Positions 7,338 through 14,309 of a stretch of DNA of 17,518 nt are shown piece after piece. Position numbers and translations under genes: made by a program. Below the pieces are notes generated by a model that did not search any database, was not told where the DNA came from, and saw nothing but the letters and a program-made list of their open reading frames with translations. Origin of the DNA: an uncultured Oscillospiraceae bacterium (lineage in GTDB: Bacteria > Bacillota > Clostridia > Oscillospirales > Acutalibacteraceae); contig CAUFXR010000051.1 of assembly GCA_959596515.1 (NCBI GenBank), forward strand, positions 1 to 17,518, in the 5' to 3' direction. Position 1 is the stretch's first letter; each line of letters starts with the position of its first letter.

Positions 7338-8306
7338 TTAATAAATTCCCTGTACTGTGACTTCCCCGGACCCGATTTCCAGAATATCTCCGCTGTCCGT
7401 GCGGATCAGCAGTTCACCTTCTTGGTTAAGGCCGATAGATTGACCGGTGATCTCCCGTCCGCCTCGAATGACACTAACCCGGCGGTTGAGAGAAACGCAC
7501 AACGCCTCGTATGGAGTGATGAAATCGGCGGTCAAATCGGTGAGAAAACGGTCATAATACGTCTCAAATTCCTCCAGAACCGCCTGAATCAGAGCGGCTC
7601 GATTTATTTTATGTCCCGTTTCCAGCAGCAAGGAGGTCGCTTTCTTTTGAAGCTCCCCTTGGAATTCGGGAAGATTAGCGTTGATACCGATGCCCACCAA
7701 CACATAATGAATCCGTTCCATATCTGCCGCCAGCTCGGTCAGAATACCGCATACTTTTTTTCGGCCGATGACAACGTCGTTAGGCCATTTGATCATGGCG
7801 TCGCAGCCTGTGAGGCGGCGGATCGCCTGGCAGACAGAAAGTCCCGCGATCAAAGTGAGCTGAGTGGCCTCCTTTGGGGCCAGCTGAGGCCGAAGCAGCA
7901 AAGTCATCCATACACCTGTGCCAGCCGGCGAGGACCAAACCCGTCCCAGACGGCCTTTGCCCCCGGTTTGCCGCTCTGCCAAACAAAGCGTGCCGTCCGG
8001 CGCTCCCGCCGCGCCCTGCCGCTTGCCTTCCTCGTTAGTGGAGTCGATTTCCTCCAGAATTATAATATTCCGGCCTAGTGAATGGGTGGAAAGCCCAGCC
8101 TGGATGGCGGCGGCGTCCAAAAGATCGGGCTGAGAAGAAAGCCGGTAGCCGCGGTTGGTGACAGAGTCAATTTCATAACCCTTTTCCCGCAGCGCCCGCA
8201 CCGCTTTCCAGACCGCGGCCCGGGATACTCCCAGCCGCCGGCTGATCTCTTCGCCGGAAAGATAACCATCTGTTTGTTTTAACAGGGATAATACTTGCTT
8301 TTGCAT
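7338..8306 (-). CDS. birA: Bifunctional biotin-protein ligase / biotin operon repressor
   Basis: Makes biotinyl-5'-AMP and transfers biotin to carboxylase carrier domains; the N-terminal domain lets the holo form repress biotin genes. 322 residues. Residues 1-60 are a winged helix-turn-helix (SGEEISRRLGVSRAAVWKAV at 17-36). The catalytic domain has STNEEGKR (89-96), the biotinyl-AMP loop GGKGRLGR (115-122), KWPNDV (173-178), KVCGILTE and GIGINAN (205-211). A small SH3-like C-terminal domain runs from about 270. The open frame extends upstream to 8480, but the ATG at 8306 starts exactly before the HTH, has GGAGGC upstream and a promoter at 8340-8369, so the extra 58 codons are not coding. It converges on gtrA and diverges from DUF951-prfA. 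No obvious biotin operator is visible here. Confidence 0.94.
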   Translation of the reverse strand: MQKQVLSLLKQTDGYLSGEEISRRLGVSRAAVWKAVRALREKGYEIDSVTNRGYRLSSQPDLLDAAAIQAGLSTHSLGRNIIILEEIDSTNEEGKRQGAAGAPDGTLCLAERQTGGKGRLGRVWSSPAGTGVWMTLLLRPQLAPKEATQLTLIAGLSVCQAIRRLTGCDAMIKWPNDVVIGRKKVCGILTELAADMERIHYVLVGIGINANLPEFQGELQKKATSLLLETGHKINRAALIQAVLEEFETYYDRFLTDLTADFITPYEALCVSLNRRVSVIRGGREITGQSIGLNQEGELLIRTDSGDILEIGSGEVTVQGIY

Positions 8307-8339
8307 AAAAAGCCTCCATCTCGCAGTGGCGTTTGCTTT

Positions 8340-8369
8340 ATTATAAACCAATTTGCTGTTATTTGTCCA
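8340..8369 (-). promoter_or_regulatory. birA promoter
   Basis: Reading the minus strand, TGGACA (8369-8364, five of six matches to TTGACA), an 18-base spacer and a perfect TATAAT (8345-8340) lie about 34 bases before the birA ATG. This supports the short birA start. Confidence 0.7.
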
Positions 8370-8398
8370 TGCGCCGGTAAAAAGATACAAATTGTTCA

Positions 8399-8428
8399 TT
8401 GAATAGGGCAAGGGAGAAGTGATATAAT
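8399..8428 (+). promoter_or_regulatory. Promoter of DUF951-prfA
   Basis: TTGAAT (8399-8404), an 18-base spacer and a perfect TATAAT (8423-8428) lie 70 bases before the DUF951 start. Together with the birA promoter it makes a divergent promoter pair about 30 bases apart. Confidence 0.65.
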
Positions 8429-8497
8429 AAATTGTTACAAACTGGGAATCTTTAGAAATGGAAAGCCAGCTTTTCGGCAAAACGGAGGAACAAGCGT

Positions 8498-8692
8498 ATG
8501 GATGTCCAGGTAGGCGATGTTTTGGAAATGAAAAAGCCCCATCCCTGCGGAAGCAAGAGGTTTTTGGTTCTGCGTTCCGGTATGGATTTTAAGATCCGCT
8601 GTACCGGATGCGGCCATGAGGTGATGGTCCCCCGGGCCAAAGCGGAAAAAAATATCAAAAAAATTATCCGGCAAGCGCCAGAGACCAATTAA
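8498..8692 (+). CDS. DUF951 family protein
   Basis: Small soluble protein of 64 residues of a family conserved in Firmicutes with no established function. It starts MDVQVGDVLEMKKPHPCGS, with the family-typical HPCGS (15-19) followed by a GMDFKIRCTGCG segment and VMVPRAKAEK. Three cysteines (one in HPCGS, two in a C-x-x-C) and a histidine could bind a metal such as zinc; that is inference. No membrane segment or signal peptide. ATG at 8498 with GGAGG ten bases upstream, behind its own promoter. prfA follows after 47 bases with no terminator between, so it is probably co-transcribed with release factor 1. I recall the same family next to the translation GTPase gene ychF in other Firmicutes, which would also suggest a translation-linked role. 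Confidence 0.85.
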   Translation: MDVQVGDVLEMKKPHPCGSKRFLVLRSGMDFKIRCTGCGHEVMVPRAKAEKNIKKIIRQAPETN

Positions 8693-8739
8693 GCGGCTGA
8701 TTTTACCGGATTTACTATCCTAAAGAAAGCGGTGGCGTT

Positions 8740-9816
8740 ATGTTTGACCGTTTAGAGGTCTTTGAAAAGAAATATGAGGAATGCACTCAAAAACTGTATG
8801 ATCCCAATATTGTATCCGATCCGGAGGCCTATGGCCAGCTGATGAAGGAAGTAAAAGGCCTGGAACCGGTAGTAGAAAAATACAAAGAGTATAAAAAACA
8901 AAAAAATAACGAAGAGGAGGCAAAACAGCTTCTTGCCGAAGGCGGTCTGGATAAGGAATTCCGGGAAATGGTGGAGCTGGAGCTGGAGGAGGCCAGAGAG
9001 TCTCTGGAGAAAATTTCTGAAGAGCTGAAAATTTTGTTGCTTCCCAAAGATCCCAACGACGATCGGAACGTCATTGTTGAGATTCGCGGCGGCGCTGGCG
9101 GCGAGGAGGCGGCTTTGTTTTCCGCCAGCCTGTTCCGGATGTACAGCATGTACGCGGAATCCAAGCGGTGGAAAACGGAGATCTTAAACGCCAATGAAAC
9201 GGAGCTGGGCGGCTATAAAGAGATCAGCTTCATGATCACCGGCGAGGGGGCCTACTCCCGGATGAAATATGAGAGCGGGGTTCATCGGGTCCAAAGAGTG
9301 CCTGAGACAGAAACCCAAGGACGGATTCACACCTCGACCGTAACGGTGGCCGTACTGCCGGAGGCGGAAGATGTGGAGGTGGAGATCAATCCGGCGGATC
9401 TGAAAATAGATACCTTTCGCTCCGGCGGAGCGGGAGGCCAGCACATCAATAAAACGGATTCCGCCATCCGGATCACGCACTTGCCTACCGGACTGGTGGT
9501 GGAGTGCCAGGATGAAAGAAGCCAATACAAAAACAAGGATAAGGCCATGAAGGTTCTGAAATCCCGGCTGCTGGAAGCGGAGCGGGAAAAACAGCAGAAC
9601 GAGGTGGCCCAGGAGAGAAAATCCCAGGTTGGTACCGGCGACCGCAGCGAGCGGATCCGCACCTATAACTTTCCCCAGGGAAGACTCACCGATCACCGGA
9701 TCGGCTTGACTCTTTACCGCCTAGAGGATGTGATGAACGGAAACCTGGATGAGGTTATCGACGCCTTGATCACCGCTGATCGGGCGGCCAAGCTGGAAAG
9801 CACCATCGAGGGATGA
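8740..9816 (+). CDS. prfA: Peptide chain release factor 1
   Basis: Recognises UAA and UAG stop codons in the ribosomal A site and triggers release of the finished peptide. 358 residues, the standard RF1 length. The stop-recognition tripeptide is P-x-T (PET, 188-190) inside VHRVQRVPETETQGRIHTST, which marks RF1 and not RF2 (SPF). The GGQ loop (232-234) sits in RSGGAGGQHINKTDSA and would insert into the peptidyl transferase centre. The N-terminal 100 residues form the expected charged helical domain. ATG at 8740 is preceded only by a modest AAAGCGGTGG, so initiation may be helped by coupling to DUF951, 47 bases upstream. The methyltransferase gene prmC, often directly after prfA, is not here; a structured gap and tsaC follow instead. 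Confidence 0.97.
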   Translation: MFDRLEVFEKKYEECTQKLYDPNIVSDPEAYGQLMKEVKGLEPVVEKYKEYKKQKNNEEEAKQLLAEGGLDKEFREMVELELEEARESLEKISEELKILLLPKDPNDDRNVIVEIRGGAGGEEAALFSASLFRMYSMYAESKRWKTEILNANETELGGYKEISFMITGEGAYSRMKYESGVHRVQRVPETETQGRIHTSTVTVAVLPEAEDVEVEINPADLKIDTFRSGGAGGQHINKTDSAIRITHLPTGLVVECQDERSQYKNKDKAMKVLKSRLLEAEREKQQNEVAQERKSQVGTGDRSERIRTYNFPQGRLTDHRIGLTLYRLEDVMNGNLDEVIDALITADRAAKLESTIEG

Positions 9817-10105
9817 CGTTTCCTACCGATAGGTCGACTGGACGGCGAGTCCGGCGACCGCTGTGAGACAGCGGCGGAGATATAGTGGCAGCTTGGCTAA
9901 AAATTCTTTTTTAAGGAAACGCCGCTTCCCGCGAGACAGGCGGACGCCTAAGGCCCTTGCCCAGGAGAAAAATCTTTAGGCCGGCGGCCGGCAAAGCGGC
10001 AAGCTTTCCGTTTCGCCGCAGCTGGCGTAAGGAATCGTAAGATTTTTTAATCAATGATTTAGGACCATTCTGTTTTGAGTGATCTAGGGAATAGGATGAG
10101 AAAAA
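9817..10105. other. 289-base structured gap between prfA and tsaC
   Basis: No gene seen. Features: GGTCG (9832-9836) against CGACC (9855-9859); then the tight hairpin CCGCTGT-GAG-ACAGCGG (9858-9874), whose first two bases overlap that arm, so the two compete; a GC-rich block GCCGGCGGCCGGC near 9980; and outer arms AAAAATCTT (9968-9976) and AAGATTTTT (10039-10047). No clear promoter for tsaC was found. Confidence 0.45.
9968..10048 (+). terminator. Possible terminator after prfA
   Basis: AAAAATCTT (9968-9976) pairs with AAGATTTTT (10039-10047) around a GC-rich, itself foldable interior, and the 3' arm ends in a run of six T. The long interior makes it atypical; it could work as a terminator in either direction or simply be a structured spacer. 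Confidence 0.35.
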
Positions 10106-11125
10106 TTGCAAACGCTGATGTTACAGGCGGACGACGAAGGAATCCGGCGGGCCGCTGAAATTATTCGACAAGGCGGACTGGTGGGGATTCCCACGGAAAC
10201 CGTGTACGGCTTGGCGGGAAACGCCCTGGACGGCTCGGTATCCCGGAAAATTTTTACCGCGAAGGGACGGCCTTCGGACAATCCGCTGATCGTCCATATC
10301 GCGGAACCCCAGGAGGCGATCCCTCTGGTGGAGGACTTCCCAGAGCGTGCGCGAAAGCTGGCAAAGGCCTATTGGCCAGGTCCGCTGACCATGGTTTTGC
10401 CGAAATCCGATCTGGTGCCCATGGAAACCAGCGGCGGCCTTTCCACCGTGGCGGTGCGGCTGCCTTCTCACCCGGTAGCGAACCGGCTGATTCGAGCCTG
10501 CGGATGCCCCTTGGCCGCGCCTTCGGGAAACCTTTCCGGAAGACCTAGCCCAACCACGGCGCAGCATATGTTTCATGATATGAAAGGCAGGATCGACGCC
10601 ATTCTGGATGGCGGCCCTTCCGGCGTCGGGGTGGAATCCACGGTGCTGACTTTGGCGGAAGAGACACCTAGGCTGCTGCGTCCGGGCGGAATTACTCTGG
10701 AAATGCTCCAAGAGGTCATAGGTCAGGTAACGGTAGATCCGGCGGTGCTTCATAAGCTGGCGGATGGCGCCAAAGCGGCGTCTCCCGGCATGAAATATAA
10801 GCATTACGCCCCGAAGGCCAGAGTGATCCTGGTGAAGGGAACCGCGGAGCAGTATCGGGAGTTTGTCAATCGTAAAAGTGCTCCCGGGGTAGGCGCTCTG
10901 TGTTTTGACGAGGATCAGCCCTTTTTGCGGGTGCCGTCGGTGCCCTATGGCGGTGAAAACGACAGCGCCGCCCAGGCCAGAGAATTGTTCGACGCCCTGC
11001 GGACTTTGGATGACCGGGAAGAAATCCAGATGGTGTACGCCCGGTGTCCGGAGCCGAACGGCGTGGGTATGGCGGTTTACAACCGGCTAATCCGGGCGGC
11101 AGGATTTGAGGTGATTACCCTTTGA
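10106..11125 (+). CDS. tsaC: Threonylcarbamoyl-AMP synthase (Sua5 type, two domains)
   Basis: Makes threonylcarbamoyl-AMP from threonine, bicarbonate and ATP for the t6A modification at position 37 of ANN-decoding tRNAs. 339 residues: a YrdC-like catalytic domain (about 12-205) with GIPTETVYGLAGNA (27-40), KGRPSDNPLIVHI (53-65), YWPGPLT (89-95) and APSGNLSGRPSPT (138-150), then the linker SPGMKYKHYAP (226-236) and a C-terminal Sua5 domain, so Sua5-type and not the short TsaC. The start is taken as TTG at 10106 because AGGA at 10093-10096 has the right spacing; the in-frame ATG at 10118 would remove only four residues but lies 21 bases from that site. An ATG at 10096 is in another frame. Its stop overlaps the coaE start by four bases. 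Confidence 0.93.
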   Translation: MQTLMLQADDEGIRRAAEIIRQGGLVGIPTETVYGLAGNALDGSVSRKIFTAKGRPSDNPLIVHIAEPQEAIPLVEDFPERARKLAKAYWPGPLTMVLPKSDLVPMETSGGLSTVAVRLPSHPVANRLIRACGCPLAAPSGNLSGRPSPTTAQHMFHDMKGRIDAILDGGPSGVGVESTVLTLAEETPRLLRPGGITLEMLQEVIGQVTVDPAVLHKLADGAKAASPGMKYKHYAPKARVILVKGTAEQYREFVNRKSAPGVGALCFDEDQPFLRVPSVPYGGENDSAAQARELFDALRTLDDREEIQMVYARCPEPNGVGMAVYNRLIRAAGFEVITL

Positions 11126-11736
11126 CAGAGCCTTTGATTATTGGACTGACCGGGCCGACCGGCTCAGGTAAGAGTACAGTAGCCCAGTCTCTTGAGGAGG
11201 CGGGATGTGTCATAATCGACGCGGATCAAATCGCCCGTCAGGTGGTATCTCCCGGCGCGCCGGCACTGAAAGAACTGCAGCGGGAGTTTGGGGATACAAT
11301 CGTGGACGATTACGGGAATCTGCGGCGGCATGCCCTGGCAAATCTGGCGTTTTCCTCACCGGAAAAAACCAAACGGCTGAATGAGATCACCCATCCACAT
11401 ATTTTGCGGAGAATGAAGGAAAATATAGAGGAATGCAGGCAAAGGCATAAAAAGGTGGTCGTGCTGGACGCGCCTCTGCTGTTTGAGGCAGGACTGGAGC
11501 GGATCTGCACTGTAACCCTGGCGGTGCTCGCTCCCAAAGACCAGCGCCTTCAGCGGGTGATGGCGAGGGATTCCATCACCAGAGAGGAGGCGGAAAGAAG
11601 GATGTCCGCCCAGCAAGAGGACCAGTACTATAAAGACCGAGCGGATTACGTGCTGGTCAACCAGGAAACCAGCGACGCGCTTTACTACCAAACCAGGAGA
11701 CTGTTACAGCGTCTCAGGGAGGAGCAAAATGTCTAA
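11122..11736 (+). CDS. coaE: Dephospho-CoA kinase
   Basis: Phosphorylates the ribose 3'-OH of dephospho-CoA, the last step of coenzyme A synthesis. 204 residues, normal length. Visible are the P-loop GPTGSGKST (11-19), the IIDADQIARQV block (31-41) with the family's DAD motif, ITHPHILRRM, VLDAPLLFEAGLE, and the lid region RVMARDSITREEAERRMSAQ. The start is TTG at 11122, overlapping the tsaC stop in TTTGA, with GAGGTG ten bases upstream, a classic coupled junction. The gene ends inside the start of the lytic transglycosylase gene (8-base overlap). Coenzyme A synthesis has no evident functional link to the neighbours; the packing suggests shared transcription only. Confidence 0.95.
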   Translation: MTEPLIIGLTGPTGSGKSTVAQSLEEAGCVIIDADQIARQVVSPGAPALKELQREFGDTIVDDYGNLRRHALANLAFSSPEKTKRLNEITHPHILRRMKENIEECRQRHKKVVVLDAPLLFEAGLERICTVTLAVLAPKDQRLQRVMARDSITREEAERRMSAQQEDQYYKDRADYVLVNQETSDALYYQTRRLLQRLREEQNV

Positions 11737-12319
11737 AACGGCAAAAAAAGGATGGCTGGCATTGCTGTTGCTGGCGATCTTAGCCGCTGTGGCGGCAGGC
11801 GCCTACTTTTCTTATTCTTTTTTCATGAAGCAGGCTTATCCTTTGAAATACAGGGATATTATTGAAACCCAGGCGGAAAAATATAGTATTGACCCCGCGT
11901 TTCTTTACGGTATGATCCGCACGGAGAGCAATTTTAATCCAAACGCGGAATCCTCGGCGGGCGCTGTGGGCCTAATGCAGATTATGCCCGCCACCTTTGA
12001 CTGGCTGCAAATCCATAGGGGCGCAGAGCCCAAGCTGGACGCGTCGGCGCTGTACGATCCTCAGGTCAATGTGGAATACGGCGTGTATTTCCTTTCGATC
12101 CTGTGGGAGGAATACGACGACGAAACCGTGATTTTAAGCGCCTACAATGCGGGAATGGGCAACGTAGACCAGTGGCTCAGCGAGGAGGAGCATTCCTCCG
12201 ACGGCGTGACCCTGTACGATATTCCTTACGGGGAAACGGAACAATATGTTAAGAACGTCCTGGAAAGCCAGGAGATGTACCGCCGTTTATACGGCGAAGA
12301 ATTTGAAAATTGGAGGTAA
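11729..12319 (+). CDS. Membrane-anchored lytic transglycosylase (Slt70 catalytic domain)
   Basis: Cleaves the MurNAc-GlcNAc bond of peptidoglycan without water, leaving 1,6-anhydro-MurNAc; acts on the outer face of the membrane. 196 residues. Residues 8-32 are a hydrophobic N-terminal anchor or uncleaved signal after a short lysine-rich start. The goose-lysozyme-type domain follows, with YGMIRTESNFNP containing the expected catalytic Glu66, GAVGLMQIMP (78-87), AYNAGMGNV (138-146) and YGETEQYVKNV (167-177). No LysM or other wall-binding domain. ATG at 11729 overlaps the coaE end by eight bases; GGAGGAGC inside coaE is the ribosome-binding site. The gene ends in TGG AGG TAA, so its last codons provide the ribosome-binding site for the next gene, five bases away. 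Confidence 0.93.
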   Translation: MSKTAKKGWLALLLLAILAAVAAGAYFSYSFFMKQAYPLKYRDIIETQAEKYSIDPAFLYGMIRTESNFNPNAESSAGAVGLMQIMPATFDWLQIHRGAEPKLDASALYDPQVNVEYGVYFLSILWEEYDDETVILSAYNAGMGNVDQWLSEEEHSSDGVTLYDIPYGETEQYVKNVLESQEMYRRLYGEEFENWR

Positions 12320-12324
12320 CCATA

Positions 12325-13740
12325 ATGTCAAAGAAACCAGAAAAGGAGACTTCCTCTGTGGAAAAACTGAAAGAGGCCCTGTTTATTGACAAAAAAAGCG
12401 GCGCCGCTAAAATCAGCGACAGCGAACTGAAAAAGGCCGACGCCTTTTGCGAGCCTTATAAAAAATTCCTGAACAAATGCAAAACTGAACGGGAAGCCGC
12501 GGCCGAGGCCGCTAGGCTTGCCCAGAAGGCGGGGTTCACGGAATTTGACGTGGAGAAAAAATACGTTCCTGGTGACCGGGTGATGGTGAACAATCGGGGC
12601 AAAGCCATTATCTTGGCGGTGATCGGCAAAAACGGTGTAAAAAATGGCGCCCGCATCGCCGCGGCCCATATCGATTCCCCGCGGCTGGACTTAAAGCCCA
12701 ACCCGCTATATGAGCAGAACGACCTGGCTTTGTTTAAGACTCATTATTACGGTGGCATCAAGAAATATCAGTGGTCCGCTATTCCGCTTTCCCTTCACGG
12801 CCGGGTGGTAAAAAAGGACGGCTCTTATGTGGATATCGTTCTGGGCGAGGATAAGGATGATCCCCAGTTTTGCGTCACTGATTTGCTGCCCCACCTGGGC
12901 GGTGAGCAGATGAAAAAGCCTGCCACTAAGATCATCGAGGGCGAGGATCTGAATATTCTGGTAGGCAGCCGCCCCTTTAAAAGTGATAAGGGCAGCGAAC
13001 TGGTGAAACTGAATATTCTGAAGCTCTTAAACGAGAAGTACGGCATCACCGAGTATGATTTTCTTTCCGCCGAGCTGGAACTGGTCCCCGCGTTTCAGGT
13101 GACGGACATCGGTTTTGACCGGAGCATGATCGGCGGCTACGGCCATGACGACAGAGTGTGCGCGTATCCGGCATTGATGGCCATTTTGGACCAGAAAGTT
13201 CCGGATGACACGGTTGTCACCATTCTGACCGATAAGGAGGAGACCGGCTCTGACGGCAACACCGGCCTGAACTCGGATTATCTGCGGTATTTCATCGCTG
13301 ATCTAGCAATGCAGGAGGGCTTGGAGCCGCGGCACGTGCTGTCCCGTTCGGCTTGCCTTTCCGCAGATGTGAACGCGGCGTTTGATCCTACTTTTGCCAG
13401 CGCTTATGAGGCCAACAACGCGAGCTTTTTAAATAACGGCGTAGTGGTGACCAAATATACCGGTTCCGGCGGCAAGGGAGGTACCTCTGACGCTTCCGCT
13501 GAGTTTATGGGCCGGATCCGCTCCCTGTTGGATCGGAAAAAGGTCCTCTGGCAGGTGGGCGAGCTGGGTAAAGTGGACGGCGGCGGCGGTGGTACCGTGG
13601 CCAAATACATCGCCAATATGAACGTGGACGTGGTAGATGTAGGCGTCCCTGTGCTTTCCATGCACGCGCCTTTTGAGGTAGTTTCCAAAATTGACGTTTA
13701 CATGGCCTATCGGGCTTTCTATGAGTTCTTTAAGGATTGA
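12325..13740 (+). CDS. M18 family zinc aminopeptidase
   Basis: Cytoplasmic dinuclear-zinc aminopeptidase, likely releasing acidic N-terminal residues (aspartyl aminopeptidase family). 471 residues from the ATG at 12325. Expected metal and catalytic sites are visible: AAHIDSPR (113-120, His115), GGYGHDDRVCAYPAL (270-284, Asp275), TDKEETGSDGNTG (302-314, Glu305/306), LSADVNAA (345-352, Asp348) and SMHAPFEVVSKID (445-457, His447). The frame is open from TTG 12310, but GGAGG at 12312-12316 places the ribosome eight bases before the ATG at 12325, which is preferred. Last gene of the tsaC-coaE-transglycosylase run. The stop lies in the loop of a small hairpin (13730-13753). Confidence 0.93.
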   Translation: MSKKPEKETSSVEKLKEALFIDKKSGAAKISDSELKKADAFCEPYKKFLNKCKTEREAAAEAARLAQKAGFTEFDVEKKYVPGDRVMVNNRGKAIILAVIGKNGVKNGARIAAAHIDSPRLDLKPNPLYEQNDLALFKTHYYGGIKKYQWSAIPLSLHGRVVKKDGSYVDIVLGEDKDDPQFCVTDLLPHLGGEQMKKPATKIIEGEDLNILVGSRPFKSDKGSELVKLNILKLLNEKYGITEYDFLSAELELVPAFQVTDIGFDRSMIGGYGHDDRVCAYPALMAILDQKVPDDTVVTILTDKEETGSDGNTGLNSDYLRYFIADLAMQEGLEPRHVLSRSACLSADVNAAFDPTFASAYEANNASFLNNGVVVTKYTGSGGKGGTSDASAEFMGRIRSLLDRKKVLWQVGELGKVDGGGGGTVAKYIANMNVDVVDVGVPVLSMHAPFEVVSKIDVYMAYRAFYEFFKD

Positions 13741-13753
13741 TTAAAGTCCTTAA
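13730..13753 (+). other. Small hairpin around the aminopeptidase stop codon
   Basis: TTAAGGA (13730-13736) pairs with TCCTTAA (13747-13753), with a ten-base loop containing the TGA stop (13738-13740). There is no T tract, so it is unlikely to be a full terminator; it could protect or define the mRNA 3' end. Confidence 0.35.
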
Positions 13754-13990
13754 GTCTTAGCTACGGCGCGCGTTCCTATCAGGGATTGCCCTGCCAATAA
13801 GCGAATTTGAGTCAAAAACTTCGGTTAAGCCAAGGGATGAGTACCGGTAAGCCTCTCAAGAGACGCCGAATGTTCTGTCTCGCGTATTACTCGTCCCCGC
13901 CTGTAAACAGGCGATCTTCTTTAGCTTCGTTCTGTTACCTTGATTTTTTATAACAGACACCTCGCGCCGCTTGCCGCGAAAGCTTTTTTA
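13741..13990 (+). ncRNA. Candidate structured RNA, family not recognised
   Basis: No reading frame fits. Strong helices are visible: outer CGGCGCG (13764-13770) with CGCGCCG (13963-13969); CAGGG-ATTG-CCCTG (13780-13793); a 10-bp arm GGGATGAGTA (13834-13843) with TACTCGTCCC (13888-13897), one G-U; and CGCCTG-TAAA-CAGGCG (13898-13913), directly abutting that arm. A weaker pairing is AAGCGAA (13799-13805) with TTAGCTT (13921-13927). The closed size of about 206 nt, with a long terminal arm and small hairpins flanking it, loosely recalls 6S RNA, but I could not match conserved 6S bases. An alternative hairpin TCGCG/CGCGA (13962-13979) before TTTTTT (13984-13989) could end transcription and excludes the outer helix. 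No good promoter seen; strand is a guess. Confidence 0.35.
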
Positions 13991-14039
13991 CACTTCTTGG
14001 TTTAGCCGGGGACTGTATTTTCGCTGAAACTAACAAAGC

Positions 14040-14077
14040 AAAAAAATCCCCCGAAGAGAAGTTTCTCTCGGGGGATT
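14040..14077 (-). terminator. Intrinsic terminator of pyk
   Basis: AATCCCCCG (14045-14053) pairs with CGGGGGATT (14069-14077), and after one bulged A, AGAGA (14055-14059) pairs with TCTCT (14064-14068) around a four-base loop. On the minus strand it is followed by seven T (complement of 14046-14040). The plus side has only TTCTTCC, so it chiefly serves the minus strand, where pyk comes in from the right, although its position also blocks read-through from the left. Confidence 0.88.
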
Positions 14078-14084
14078 CTTCCTA

Positions 14085-14214
14085 TTGATGCCATCGTGGT
14101 TAGAAGAAAGTTGATACTATCGTGGTTAAAAGAAGGTTGATACTATCGTGGTTAAAAGAAAGTTGATACTATCGTGGTTAAAAGAAGGTTGATATTATCG
14201 TGGTTAGAAGAAAG
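14085..14214. repeat. Five tandem 26-bp repeats
   Basis: Copies at 14085-14110, 14111-14136, 14137-14162, 14163-14188 and 14189-14214, each beginning TTGAT and containing ATCGTGGTTA followed by A/G-rich AGAAAG or AAGAAGG. They differ at a handful of positions; the second-last base alternates A, G, A, G, A, which hints at growth by 52-bp double units. Each contains a nine-base palindrome (GATACTATC in copies 2-4, GATGCCATC in copy 1, GATATTATC in copy 5). The length is not a multiple of three and stops occur in each unit, so it is not coding. It lies in the 3' untranslated part of pyk, between stop and terminator. Confidence 0.95.
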
Positions 14215-14271
14215 GAATGGCTGTCCCAAAGCGGGAGAGAAAAACTTTTCCGCAAGGGGATTCCTGTCAGG

Positions 14272-14309
14272 GGTAAAACGCTGACACACTGTGAAAAAAG
14301 CGTTTTACC
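14272..14309 (-). other. 11-bp hairpin carrying the pyk stop codon
   Basis: GGTAAAACGCT (14272-14282) and AGCGTTTTACC (14299-14309) are perfect inverted copies around a 16-base loop. The pyk stop (TAA, complement of 14305-14307) lies in the first arm met by RNA polymerase. No T tract follows, and the real terminator is 195 bases further on, so this may stabilise or mark the mRNA end. Confidence 0.6.

Noticed and set aside
7046..7360. 104-codon plus-strand frame after gtrA
   Set aside because: It begins inside the terminator hairpin, runs into the birA 3' end and has no recognisable domain.
8307..8480. 58-codon upstream extension of birA
   Set aside because: It would run over the birA promoter and into the divergent promoter region; the ATG at 8306 has the ribosome-binding site and begins at the HTH domain.
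13741..13990. tmRNA or RNase P RNA
   Set aside because: No tag-peptide frame or CCA end for tmRNA, and no GAGGAAAGTCC-type core for RNase P on either strand.
14085..14214. CRISPR array
   Set aside because: The 26-bp units are directly adjacent with no unique spacers, and no cas genes are present.
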